From NCBI RefSeq assembly GCF_000761545.1, contig NZ_JPMY01000002.1, positions 1 through 64,000 on the forward strand: DNA of 64,000 bases, in the 5' to 3' direction. The position numbers and the translations under genes are program-made. The stretch is from Pseudomonas sp. ML96 (GTDB lineage: Bacteria > Pseudomonadota > Gammaproteobacteria > Pseudomonadales > Pseudomonadaceae). A model generated the notes under the pieces. It made no database searches. It worked only from the letters and a program-made list of their open reading frames with translations, and was not told the DNA's origin. Positions within the stretch are counted from its first letter, which is position 1; each line of letters begins with the position of its first letter. Shown piece after piece: positions 1 through 9,572 of this stretch.

Positions 1-2
1 GC

Positions 3-836
3 TCGGTGGTCGCCGCCAGCCTGGTACCGGAGAACCGCAAGGCCTCGGCCGTGGCGCTGATGTTCACCGGCCTGACCCTGGCCAACGTGCTCGGCGTGCC
101 GCTGGGCACCGCGCTCGGCCAGTACGCCGGCTGGCGTTCGACCTTCTGGGCCGTGACCGCCATCGGCATCGTCGCCTTTATCGGCCTGTGGCGCGTGCTG
201 CCGAACAACCGCGAACAGGAGCCGGCCGATCTGCGCAGCGAACTGGCCGCCATGCGTGGCGCCGGACTGTGGCTGGCGCTGTCCACCACCGTGCTGTTCT
301 CCGCCGCCGTATTCGCCCTGTTCACCTACATCGCGCCGCTGCTCGGCGAGGTCACCGGCGTGTCGCCACGCGGCATCACCTGGACCCTGCTGCTGATCGG
401 CGTCGGCCTGACCCTCGGCAACCTGCTCGGCGGCCGCCTGGCCGACTGGAACCTGGCCACCGCGCTGGCCGGCATTCTGCTCAGCCTGGCCCTGCTCTCT
501 TCGCTGGTGCGCTGGAGCAGCCCGCTGCTGATTCCGCTGGAGATCAACCTGCTGCTCTGGGCCATGGCCGCCTTCGCCGCCGTGCCGGCCCTGCAGGTCA
601 ACGTGATGAACTTCGGCCAGGCCGCACCCAACCTGGTGGCGACCCTCAACATCGGCGCCTTCAACCTGGGCAACGCCCTCGGCGCCTGGGTCGGCGGGCT
701 GGTCATCGGCCACGGCCTGGGCCTGACCAGCGTACCGCTGGCCGCCGCTGCGCTGGCCGCCCTGGCGCTGATCGCCGCCCTGCTTACCGCATCCCTCGGC
801 AGTCGCAGCAGCGCCGCCGAACCCCTGCTGGACTGA
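3..836 (+). CDS. MFS transporter, C-terminal part (cut by window start)
   Basis: This is the C-terminal part of a major facilitator superfamily drug/sugar:proton antiporter (DHA1/AraJ-like), an inner-membrane efflux protein. The frame is open to the left edge, so the true start lies outside the window and the GTG at position 6 is not the start. About 276 residues are visible. They contain a glycine-rich loop (GVPLGTALGQ) followed by W-R at the bend, the arrangement usual for MFS helices 4-5 with motif C, then about seven further hydrophobic helices. The stop is 18 nt before the xenB start with no terminator between them, so the two are probably co-transcribed and the transporter may export related electrophiles or drugs. 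The substrate cannot be read from the sequence. Confidence 0.85.
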   Translation, partial: SVVAASLVPENRKASAVALMFTGLTLANVLGVPLGTALGQYAGWRSTFWAVTAIGIVAFIGLWRVLPNNREQEPADLRSELAAMRGAGLWLALSTTVLFSAAVFALFTYIAPLLGEVTGVSPRGITWTLLLIGVGLTLGNLLGGRLADWNLATALAGILLSLALLSSLVRWSSPLLIPLEINLLLWAMAAFAAVPALQVNVMNFGQAAPNLVATLNIGAFNLGNALGAWVGGLVIGHGLGLTSVPLAAAALAALALIAALLTASLGSRSSAAEPLLD

Positions 837-854
837 CACACTGGAGACCGCACC

Positions 855-1904
855 ATGACCACCATTTTCGACCCGATCAAGATCGGCAGTCTGGAACTGC
901 CCAACCGCATCATCATGGCGCCGCTGACCCGCTGCCGCGCCGACGAAGGCCGCGTGCCCAACGCGCTGATGGCCGAGTACTACGTGCAACGTGCCAGCGC
1001 CGGCCTGATCCTCAGCGAGGCCACCTCGGTCACCCCGATGGGCGTCGGCTATCCGGACACCCCCGGCATCTGGTCGGAAGACCAGGTACGCGGCTGGCTC
1101 AACATCACCCGCGCCGTACACGCCAACGGCGGCCGCATCTTCCTGCAGCTGTGGCATGTCGGCCGTGTCTCCGACCCGATCTACCTGAACGGCGAGCTGC
1201 CGGTCGCCCCTAGTGCCATTGCGCCGGCCGGCCACGTCAGCCTGGTCCGTCCGATGAAGGGCTTCGAGACCCCGCGCGCCCTGGAAACCGAGGAAATCGC
1301 CGACATCGTCGAGGCCTACCGCCACGGTGCCGAGAACGCCAAGGCCGCCGGCTTCGATGGCGTGGAAGTGCACGGCGCCAACGGCTACCTGCTCGACCAG
1401 TTCCTGCAGAGCAGCACCAACCAGCGCACCGACCAGTACGGCGGCTCGATCGAGAACCGCGCACGCCTGCTGCTGGAAGTCACCGACGCGGCCATCTCCG
1501 TATGGGGCGCCGATCGCGTCGGCGTACACCTGGCACCACGCCGCGACAGCCACGACATGGGCGACGCCGATCCGCGCGAGACCTTCGGCTACGTCGCCCG
1601 CGAGCTGGGCAAGCGTGGCGTGGCCTTCATCTGCACCCGCGAGAAGGAAGGCGAAGACAGCCTGACCCCCTTCATCAAGGAGCAGTTCGGCGGCCTGGTG
1701 ATCGCCAACGAGCGCTTCACCAAGGACCAGGCCAACACCTGGCTGGCCGAGGGCAAGGCCGATGCCGTGGCCTTCGGTATCCCCTTCATTGCCAACCCCG
1801 ACCTGGTCGAGCGTCTGGCGAAGGACGCGCCGCTCAACGAAGCACGTCCGGAACTGTTCTATGCCCAGGGTCCAGTCGGCTACATCGACTACCCACGTCT
1901 GTAA
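855..1904 (+). CDS. xenB: Xenobiotic reductase B-type flavin ene-reductase
   Basis: An Old Yellow Enzyme family FMN oxidoreductase that uses NAD(P)H to reduce activated C=C bonds, and in Pseudomonas XenB also nitroaromatics and nitrate esters; it acts in the cytosol. The 349-residue length equals that of XenB, and the sequence matches remembered XenB nearly throughout. Visible elements are the N-terminal MAPLTRCRA segment with the flavin-side Thr25, the substrate-anion pair His173 and Asn176 in HGANGY, and Tyr178. A GGAG ribosome site precedes the ATG by about 9 nt. It follows the MFS gene closely and ends in a strong terminator. The His/Asn pair differs from the His/His pair of the second ene-reductase in this window at 13606-14709. 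Confidence 0.93.
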   Translation: MTTIFDPIKIGSLELPNRIIMAPLTRCRADEGRVPNALMAEYYVQRASAGLILSEATSVTPMGVGYPDTPGIWSEDQVRGWLNITRAVHANGGRIFLQLWHVGRVSDPIYLNGELPVAPSAIAPAGHVSLVRPMKGFETPRALETEEIADIVEAYRHGAENAKAAGFDGVEVHGANGYLLDQFLQSSTNQRTDQYGGSIENRARLLLEVTDAAISVWGADRVGVHLAPRRDSHDMGDADPRETFGYVARELGKRGVAFICTREKEGEDSLTPFIKEQFGGLVIANERFTKDQANTWLAEGKADAVAFGIPFIANPDLVERLAKDAPLNEARPELFYAQGPVGYIDYPRL

Positions 1905-1920
1905 CCCAGGCTGGCACGAC

Positions 1921-1946
1921 AAAAGCCCCGCTCTTGCGGGGCTTTT
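1921..1946 (+). terminator. Rho-independent terminator after xenB
   Basis: The hairpin has arms AAAAGCCCCGC and GCGGGGCTTTT around a short loop, 17 nt after the xenB stop. The T run on the plus strand fits termination of the MFS-xenB transcript. The symmetric A run would let it work on the other strand too. Confidence 0.9.
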
Positions 1947-1960
1947 GCATTGCTGCGGGC

Positions 1961-1989
1961 AAAAAAAGACCGCTCATAGGGAGCGGTCT
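1961..1989 (-). terminator. Leftward terminator facing the LysR gene
   Basis: The stem AGACCGCTC / GAGCGGTCT is preceded on the plus strand by seven A residues, which become a U run when read leftward. It would stop minus-strand transcription from the LysR gene, whose stop is about 230 nt upstream. The 1990-2218 stretch between them holds no convincing gene. Short frames there lack ribosome sites, and I see no family resemblance in them. Confidence 0.75.
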
Positions 1990-2218
1990 GAGGTAAGACG
2001 TCGATCAAAGGAGCACTAGGAATCAACGTCAGGAGGTCAGTGCGGCGCAGCGGCAAGCATGTCGCCACGCACGCGGCGTACAGGAGCGTGGATGCTGCGA
2101 TCAGCAGGCCTGTCAGCGCGTGATCGAGCCGTCTCCGTAACGCGGCGCCATTCTAGGAATCACGCCAGAAGTAAAAAACCGCAGTTTCCGGGAATCACCA
2201 TTGCCCATTTCGCAACAA

Positions 2219-3148
2219 TCAGCGCGGTACAGCCCAGTGCGCGGCGTTCTCCAGAATCGCCTCGTCGGCGGCCAGCAGCGGCGGAAGCTCGGCCTTGAGG
2301 AAGTCCACCCAGGTCCTGATCTTGGCATCGAGAAAACGCCGCGACGGGTAAATCGCGTAGATGTTGCGCTGACGCAGGCGATGCTGCGGCAGCACGCGCA
2401 GCAGGCTGCCATCACGCATGGCCGAGGCGGCGACGAAGGATGGCAGCAGGCACACGCCCATGCCCGCCTGCGCGGCCCTGGCCAGGGATTCGGCGACGTT
2501 GACCTGGAAGCTCTCGCTGGGCAGCGGATCGAATTCGGTATCCATGCCGCCTTCGTAGATCGGGTCGAGCAGGCGCAGGTAGCGATGCTGCTGCAGGTCG
2601 GCCGGCTGCCGGGGCACGCCGTGCTTGCGCAGGTATTCCGGCGAGGCGCAGGCGACGCTGAACATCGGCCCGAGCAGCTGCGCCACCATCTGCGAGTTGG
2701 GCAGCTCGCGGGCGAAGGCGATGATCACGTCATGACCGTCCTCCAGCAGGTCCGGGGTGCGCTGCGACAGCGCCAGGTCCACCACCACGTCCGGGTACAG
2801 CTCGGAGTAACGGGCGATCAGCCCGGTCAGATGCTGCAGGCCGAGCCCGGTCATGCTGTGCACGCGCAGCCGCCCGCTGGGCGTGAGGTGCGCGCCACGG
2901 GCCTCGGCAGCGGCCTCGTCGACCTCGTCGAGAATCTGCCGGCAGCGCTGCAGGTAGCGCTCGCCCGCCTCGGTCAGCGCCAGGCGCCGCGTGGTGCGGT
3001 GCAGCAGGCGGGTCTGCAGCTGCTGCTCCAGCTCCGAGACCAGCCGCGATACCTGGGCGGTAGACAGATCCATGGCCTGGGCCGCGGCGGTGAAGCTGCC
3101 GGTATCTATCACCCGAACGAAGATGCGCATGCTGTGTAGCGTATCCAT
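2219..3148 (-). CDS. LysR-family transcriptional regulator
   Basis: A LysR-type regulator of 309 residues with an N-terminal winged helix-turn-helix (about residues 1-65; SFTAAAQAMDLSTAQVSRL is the recognition region) and a C-terminal periplasmic-binding-like effector domain (about 90-300). The start at 3148 gives the canonical MDTLHSMRIFVRV beginning. The longer open frame back to 3286 would add 46 atypical residues and run up to the neighbour's start. It is divergent from the HlyD/DUF2955 unit, with 138 bp between the start codons, so it most likely controls that efflux pair and itself. The arrangement resembles AaeR and its AaeA/AaeB target in enterics. That parallel is inference and the effector is unknown. 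Confidence 0.9.
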   Translation of the reverse strand: MDTLHSMRIFVRVIDTGSFTAAAQAMDLSTAQVSRLVSELEQQLQTRLLHRTTRRLALTEAGERYLQRCRQILDEVDEAAAEARGAHLTPSGRLRVHSMTGLGLQHLTGLIARYSELYPDVVVDLALSQRTPDLLEDGHDVIIAFARELPNSQMVAQLLGPMFSVACASPEYLRKHGVPRQPADLQQHRYLRLLDPIYEGGMDTEFDPLPSESFQVNVAESLARAAQAGMGVCLLPSFVAASAMRDGSLLRVLPQHRLRQRNIYAIYPSRRFLDAKIRTWVDFLKAELPPLLAADEAILENAAHWAVPR

Positions 3149-3150
3149 TG

Positions 3151-3165
3151 TTACCCCATCGGTAA
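3151..3165. promoter_or_regulatory. Candidate LysR box (T-N11-A type)
   Basis: The inverted repeat TTACC-N5-GGTAA lies directly before the LysR start codon, in the gap shared with the divergent HlyD gene. It contains the T-N11-A arrangement typical of LysR sites. A related half site GTAACC occurs about 45 bp further right. Autoregulation plus control of the efflux genes is inferred. Confidence 0.4.
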
Positions 3166-3286
3166 TGCTGATTCTCGGAAGGGCCAGATTATCCCCGTTT
3201 TGTAACCAAATATACTGCTGGTCACCTGCGAGCGGACCCGCGTCCCTCGCCCGTCTTTCCGCATTCGCGGACCTCCAAGGCTGCAC

Positions 3287-4348
3287 ATGACTCCTGACCA
3301 GAAATTCGCCCGCCGGGTACAGGCGGCCATCGTTCTATTCATCCTGCTGTTCGCCTATTTCCTGGCCGCGGACCTGTGGATGCCGATCACCCCGCAGGCC
3401 CAGCTGACCCGCCCGGTGCTGCGCATCGCGCCGCGCGTGGACGGCCAGGTACTGGAAGTCGCCGTAACCAACAACCAGCACGTGGCGGCCGGCCAGTTGC
3501 TGTTCCGTCTCGACCCAGAGCCTTTCCGCCTGGCGGTACGCGCCGCCGAACTGGAGCTGGAACAGGCCGGGCAGGACAACCAGCAGCTCGACGCCGCCAT
3601 CGCCGCCGCCAAGGCAGACCGCAGCGCCGCCCAGGCCTCGGCCTGCGAGCTGCAGCGCGAGAGCGCGCGCCTCGGTCGCCTGGTGCAGAGCCAGCACGTG
3701 TCGCGCCAGCTGTTCGAGCAGACCGAGGCCGAGCGCCAGGCCGCCCAGGCCCGCCTGGTTGCCGCCGATGCGCGCATCCGCGAGCTGCTCGCCCAGCGCG
3801 GCGCCCAGGACGACGACAACCTGCGCCTGCGCCAGGCGCGCAACGCGCTCGATCTGGCCCGTCTGCAACTGCAGTACAGCGAGGTGCGCGCCGAGCGCGC
3901 CGGCACCCTGAGCAACCTGCAGCTGTCCGCCGGTGCTTTCCTGCATGCCGGCAATCCGGTGGCCGCACTGGTCGCCGACGAGGCCGACATCAGCGCCGAC
4001 TTCCGCGAGAAGGCCCTGCGCTACGTGCGCCTGGAGGACCAGGCCTCGGTGGTGTTCGACGCCCTGCCCGGGCACATCTTCGCCGCCCGCGTCAGCGCCC
4101 TCGACGCCGGGGTCAAGGAGGGCCAGCTGGACGCCAACGGCGACCTGGCCGCGCCGGCGATCTCCGACCGCTGGGTGCGCGATGCCCAACGCCAGCGCCT
4201 GCACGTCAGCCTCAGCGAGCCGCTGCCCTTCAACCTGCCCAGCGGCGCCAAGGCCACCGTGCAGCTGTATCCGCACGACTCGCAGCTGGCCGACCTGTTC
4301 GGCCGCCTGCAGATCAACCTGATCAGCCTGCTGCACTATGTCTACTAA
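3287..4348 (+). CDS. HlyD-family membrane fusion protein (efflux adaptor)
   Basis: The periplasmic adaptor of an efflux pump, anchored in the inner membrane. The 353 residues show a short cytosolic tail, one N-terminal membrane helix (about 14-31), a first lipoyl half domain around residues 44-78 (VLRIAPRVDGQVLEV), a long Ala/Gln/Arg-rich coiled coil (about 82-205), a second lipoyl half with SAGAFLHAGNPVAALV, and a beta-barrel region. This is the EmrA/AaeA/YibH layout. Its stop overlaps the start of the DUF2955 membrane protein by 11 bp, which implies translational coupling and a joint pump. No outer-membrane factor gene is nearby, so a shared TolC-like channel would be needed. The substrate is unknown. 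Confidence 0.88.
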   Translation: MTPDQKFARRVQAAIVLFILLFAYFLAADLWMPITPQAQLTRPVLRIAPRVDGQVLEVAVTNNQHVAAGQLLFRLDPEPFRLAVRAAELELEQAGQDNQQLDAAIAAAKADRSAAQASACELQRESARLGRLVQSQHVSRQLFEQTEAERQAAQARLVAADARIRELLAQRGAQDDDNLRLRQARNALDLARLQLQYSEVRAERAGTLSNLQLSAGAFLHAGNPVAALVADEADISADFREKALRYVRLEDQASVVFDALPGHIFAARVSALDAGVKEGQLDANGDLAAPAISDRWVRDAQRQRLHVSLSEPLPFNLPSGAKATVQLYPHDSQLADLFGRLQINLISLLHYVY

Positions 4349-5387
4349 GGCGCAGGTGACCAAGGCCGCCAGCCGGCTCTCGGAGAACGATCTGCGCCAG
4401 TGCCTGCGCCTGGCCTGCGGCGGCACCCTGGGGCTGTTCATCTGCAAGCTGATGGGTTGGGACTACGGCTCGTTCTTCTGCGTCTACCCCATGCTCCTGC
4501 TCGGTCTGACGCCAGTCATCAATGCCCACGTGATCCGCCAGTTCCTCCTCCAGGCCGTGGTGGTGAGCCTGGAAGTGCTGCTGATCTACGGCCTGTTCGG
4601 CGACCGCCCGCTGCTGGTGGTGCCGCTGGTGTTCCTCGCCTTCTTCTGGCGCTTCCGCCTGATGGCCCAGGGCCCGCTGTTCATGTTCGGCGCCCTCGGC
4701 AGCGTGTTCCTCTCCATCCAGCTGCACTTCGGCAGCTATCCGGAGACCCACCTGTTCGACATGCTGACCAGCAACCTGGTGGCCGCCGTACAGACGGTGC
4801 TGATCGCCTGGCTGATGTTCTACCTGTTCCCTGACGCCGAACCACGTCCGCCGCGCCAGCCGCAGCCCAAGGACCTGCCCAGCCAGCGCCACGAGGCACT
4901 GCTGGGGGCGAGCATCGCCACCCTGTCATTCATCCTGTTCCAGAGCCTGGACCTCAAGGACTCGCTGTCGGCCCAAGTTGCCTCGATCCTGGTGCTGTTC
5001 CCCATGCACTGGAACGGCATCCGCTTCGCCGGGCGTATCCGTGCCCTCGGCACCCTGCTCGGCTGCGCCGTCGGCCTGCTCCTGCAGCTGGTGCTCTACA
5101 GCCACTACGACGTGCTGCCGCTGGTCACCCTGATGTACTGGACCGCCGCCTTCTGCTGCGCTCGCGTGCATGTGCTGGAGCATGCCCAGGGCATCGGCTT
5201 CGGAGCGCTGACCACCCTGGCCATCGTCTTCGGCCAGTACCTCACGCCGCAGCACGACGTGGTCTACTCCATCGCCTATCGCCTCAGCTCGGTGTGCGTG
5301 GCGGTGTTCTGCACCCTGGTCGCGGTGTTCGTCCTGCATCGCCTGTTCAACCGCTGGCCGAGCATCCGCCACGCCAGCCATGCCTGA
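4338..5387 (+). CDS. DUF2955/FUSC-like inner-membrane transport protein
   Basis: A polytopic membrane protein of 349 residues with two halves of about five hydrophobic helices each, separated by a Pro-rich hydrophilic linker (about 168-185, PDAEPRPPRQPQPKDLPSQ). This is the half-and-half layout of the DUF2955 and fusaric acid resistance (FUSC/AaeB) families. Overlap with the upstream HlyD adaptor indicates a two-component efflux unit, probably for aromatic acids or similar toxic organics, judging only by family. It lacks the large cytosolic domain of full-length AaeB, consistent with the shorter DUF2955 class. Expression is probably set by the divergent LysR protein. I am sure of the membrane transporter class, not of the substrate. 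Confidence 0.82.
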   Translation: MSTKAQVTKAASRLSENDLRQCLRLACGGTLGLFICKLMGWDYGSFFCVYPMLLLGLTPVINAHVIRQFLLQAVVVSLEVLLIYGLFGDRPLLVVPLVFLAFFWRFRLMAQGPLFMFGALGSVFLSIQLHFGSYPETHLFDMLTSNLVAAVQTVLIAWLMFYLFPDAEPRPPRQPQPKDLPSQRHEALLGASIATLSFILFQSLDLKDSLSAQVASILVLFPMHWNGIRFAGRIRALGTLLGCAVGLLLQLVLYSHYDVLPLVTLMYWTAAFCCARVHVLEHAQGIGFGALTTLAIVFGQYLTPQHDVVYSIAYRLSSVCVAVFCTLVAVFVLHRLFNRWPSIRHASHA

Positions 5388-5402
5388 GCCTGCCGGGCTG
5401 GG

Positions 5403-5408
5403 TATGAT
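5403..5408 (+). promoter_or_regulatory. Candidate -10 element for the SDR gene
   Basis: TATGAT sits 37 nt before the ATG of the short-chain dehydrogenase, giving a leader of roughly 30 nt that contains an AGGAG ribosome site. I see no good -35 hexamer at 17 bp, so the promoter may be weak or activator dependent. Confidence 0.35.
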
Positions 5409-5444
5409 CCCTACACCTCCCGCCCATCTCACAGGAGACTCCCC

Positions 5445-6128
5445 ATGCACAACGTACTGATCGCCGGCGCCTCGCGCGGTATCGGCCTGGGCCTGACCCG
5501 CGCCTGCCTGGAACGTGGCGACAAGGTCTACGCGGTGGCCAGGAACCCCAATGGCGAGGCCCTGGCCGAGCTGCAGCGCCAGTATCCGCAGCACCTGGTG
5601 CTGATCGCCGGCGACCTCACCGCCAGCGACGCTGCCCAGCACATCGAGGCTGCGCTGCAGGAGCCGCTCGACATCCTGTTGTTCAACGCCGGCATCATGG
5701 GCCCGCAGCATCAGGACGTGGCGCAGGCCAGCGCCGACGAAGTGGCCACCCTGTTCCTGACCAATGCCATCGCGCCCATGCGCCTGGCGCGCCAGCTGGC
5801 CGGACGAGTGCGCGCCGGTGGCGTGATTGCCTTCATGAGCTCGCAGATGGGCAGCGTGGCCCTGGCCCGTTCCGCCGCGATGCCGCTGTACGGCGCCAGC
5901 AAAGCCGCACTGAACAGCCTGCTGCAGAGCTGGGACCAGTCTGCCGAACGACCGCAGGCCAGCCTGCTGGCGCTGCATCCGGGCTGGGTGCGCACCGCGA
6001 TGGGCGGCGACCAGGCTGACCTGGACGTCGACACCAGCGTCGCCGGCCTGCTCGCCACCGTCGGGGCACAGCTGGACCAGGGCGGCTGCCACTTCCTCGA
6101 CTACCAGCAGCAGACGCTGCCCTGGTAA
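5445..6128 (+). CDS. Short-chain dehydrogenase/reductase (C-factor-like)
   Basis: A cytosolic NAD(P)-dependent oxidoreductase of the classical SDR fold, 227 residues. The cofactor motif GASRGIG is at residues 8-14, NAG at 81-83, and the catalytic Tyr149-xxx-Lys153 (YGASK) follows the SSQMGS serine segment. The short C-terminus and overall pattern resemble the CsgA/C-factor subgroup found near unrelated genes in many proteobacteria. The substrate is not predictable. AGGAG lies at good spacing before the ATG. It is separated from the efflux pair by 57 nt with its own -10-like TATGAT, so it is probably an independent unit. A small imperfectly characterised hairpin (CTGCCGC/GCGGCAG, 6150-6167) follows it. 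Confidence 0.88.
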   Translation: MHNVLIAGASRGIGLGLTRACLERGDKVYAVARNPNGEALAELQRQYPQHLVLIAGDLTASDAAQHIEAALQEPLDILLFNAGIMGPQHQDVAQASADEVATLFLTNAIAPMRLARQLAGRVRAGGVIAFMSSQMGSVALARSAAMPLYGASKAALNSLLQSWDQSAERPQASLLALHPGWVRTAMGGDQADLDVDTSVAGLLATVGAQLDQGGCHFLDYQQQTLPW

Positions 6129-6181
6129 CACTGACCGCCGCTTCATCCGCTGCCGCTTGCGCGGCAGTGCTGCGCTCTGGC

Positions 6182-6187
6182 TATGAT
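6182..6187 (+). promoter_or_regulatory. -10 element placing the start site at the ATG (possible leaderless mRNA)
   Basis: TATGAT ends 8 nt before the ATG at 6196, so transcription should begin within about 3 nt of the start codon. No Shine-Dalgarno sequence precedes that ATG. TTGCGC 19 bp upstream is a poor -35. Confidence 0.4.
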
Positions 6188-6195
6188 CACAGCCC

Positions 6196-6597
6196 ATGAC
6201 CAACCAACCACCGCTCCGCCAACCCTGCCCACCCGGTGCCTGTGACTGCAGCCGCGACCAGCTGCTGGAAACACCTGGGGCGGACGTGCGCATCCTGCTG
6301 CTGACCCGCAGCGAGGAGAAGCGCCTGCTGGAGCGCCTGGAAAACCTCAAGAACCTGGACGACCTGCAGCACATGCAGCAGCGCATGTACGAGCAGCTCG
6401 GCATTCGCGTGGAAGTGGCGCCGGGTTTCAACGAGGTGCGCAGCATGCGCGGCATCGCCATCCAGGTCGCCGACCATCCCGGCCTGTGCCGCAAGACCCG
6501 CCAGGCCATCCCCGCCGCCATCCGCCGCGGCCTGGAGCGGCAGCCGGAGATTGCCTACCGGCTGCTGGACTCCCACGACCTGCTGGGCGGTCTCTGA
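6196..6597 (+). CDS. Small conserved-looking protein with CPPGACDC motif
   Basis: I do not recognise this 133-residue protein. It starts with a Cys-rich segment (CPPGACDC, residues 11-18) that could bind a metal or form disulfides. A charged, probably helical middle region rich in Glu, Arg and Leu follows (about 38-72, RSEEKRLLERLENLKNLDDL), then a short C-terminal domain. There is no signal peptide or membrane helix. Codon use matches its neighbours, so it looks genuine. No ribosome site is visible before the ATG, and the -10-like TATGAT is almost adjacent, so it may be translated from a leaderless transcript. Its stop codon lies inside a perfect hairpin and faces the convergent exaC gene. 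Function unknown. Confidence 0.7.
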   Translation: MTNQPPLRQPCPPGACDCSRDQLLETPGADVRILLLTRSEEKRLLERLENLKNLDDLQHMQQRMYEQLGIRVEVAPGFNEVRSMRGIAIQVADHPGLCRKTRQAIPAAIRRGLERQPEIAYRLLDSHDLLGGL

Positions 6598-6623
6598 GCG
6601 CAGGCTCACGCGCCTGCGCTCAG
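6594..6623. terminator. Perfect hairpin including a stop codon, between convergent genes
   Basis: Eleven-base arms CTGAGCGCAGG / CCTGCGCTCAG around an 8-nt loop. The left arm includes the TGA of the upstream gene. There is no U run on either strand, so this is either a weak bidirectional terminator or an mRNA 3'-end stabiliser between this gene and exaC. Confidence 0.55.
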
Positions 6624-6633
6624 CCCGCCGCGC

Positions 6634-8154
<1,521 letters not shown>

Positions 8155-8242
8155 GACGATGGCCTCTCTTGTTAGTGACCGGCCACGCCCGGGCCGGAGA
8201 GTGCGGCGCGCAGCGCGAGCCGCATGGGTCCACTCTTGACTG

Positions 8243-8258
8243 ACTTGGCCGGCCAAGT
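8243..8258. promoter_or_regulatory. 16-bp perfect palindrome upstream of exaC
   Basis: The perfect palindrome ACTTGGCCGGCCAAGT lies 89-104 bp upstream of the exaC start in a 247-bp gap. Position and symmetry suggest a dimeric regulator site. I saw no sigma-54 -24/-12 pair in the gap. The regulator is unknown. Confidence 0.4.
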
Positions 8259-8332
8259 GTTGTTCACTTTCCCCGCTCTCGCCATGCGCCTAAGACCAAG
8301 GTCGATGCCGTCGGTCCGCCCAAAAACCAGCA

Positions 8333-8374
8333 ACGAAAACGCCGCAACTGCTGGCGCGGTCGCGGCGTTTTCGT
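8333..8374 (-). terminator. Terminator after trxB
   Basis: Perfect 13-bp arms ACGAAAACGCCGC / GCGGCGTTTTCGT with a 16-nt loop start 27 nt after the trxB stop. A/T-rich ends on both sides give a short U run in the leftward transcript. Confidence 0.8.
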
Positions 8375-8401
8375 CAGGCAACTAGCGTAGGCGGCTACGC
8401 C

Positions 8402-9439
<1,038 letters not shown>

Positions 9440-9530
9440 CTACCGAGACGGCACTACCGGCGAAAATGCCCATTCTCAATTCGACCGATAGGGGCGGCCT
9501 ATATTGGCCAGATAGACGCATTCCCTTGTC

Positions 9531-9536
9531 TATACT
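9531..9536 (+). promoter_or_regulatory. Candidate -10 of the GGDEF gene
   Basis: TATACT lies 37 nt before the ATG at 9573, predicting a leader of about 30 nt. The best -35-like hexamer (TTGGCC) is 21 bp away, too far for a standard promoter. The evidence is therefore the -10 alone. Confidence 0.35.
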
Positions 9537-9572
9537 CGGGTCAATTGCCCTCCGCTCCGGATCGCCGACCGC

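Noticed and set aside
1990-2218. Hypothetical short proteins in the gap after xenB
   Set aside because: Frames here lack ribosome sites and show no family. The gap is bounded by a leftward terminator.
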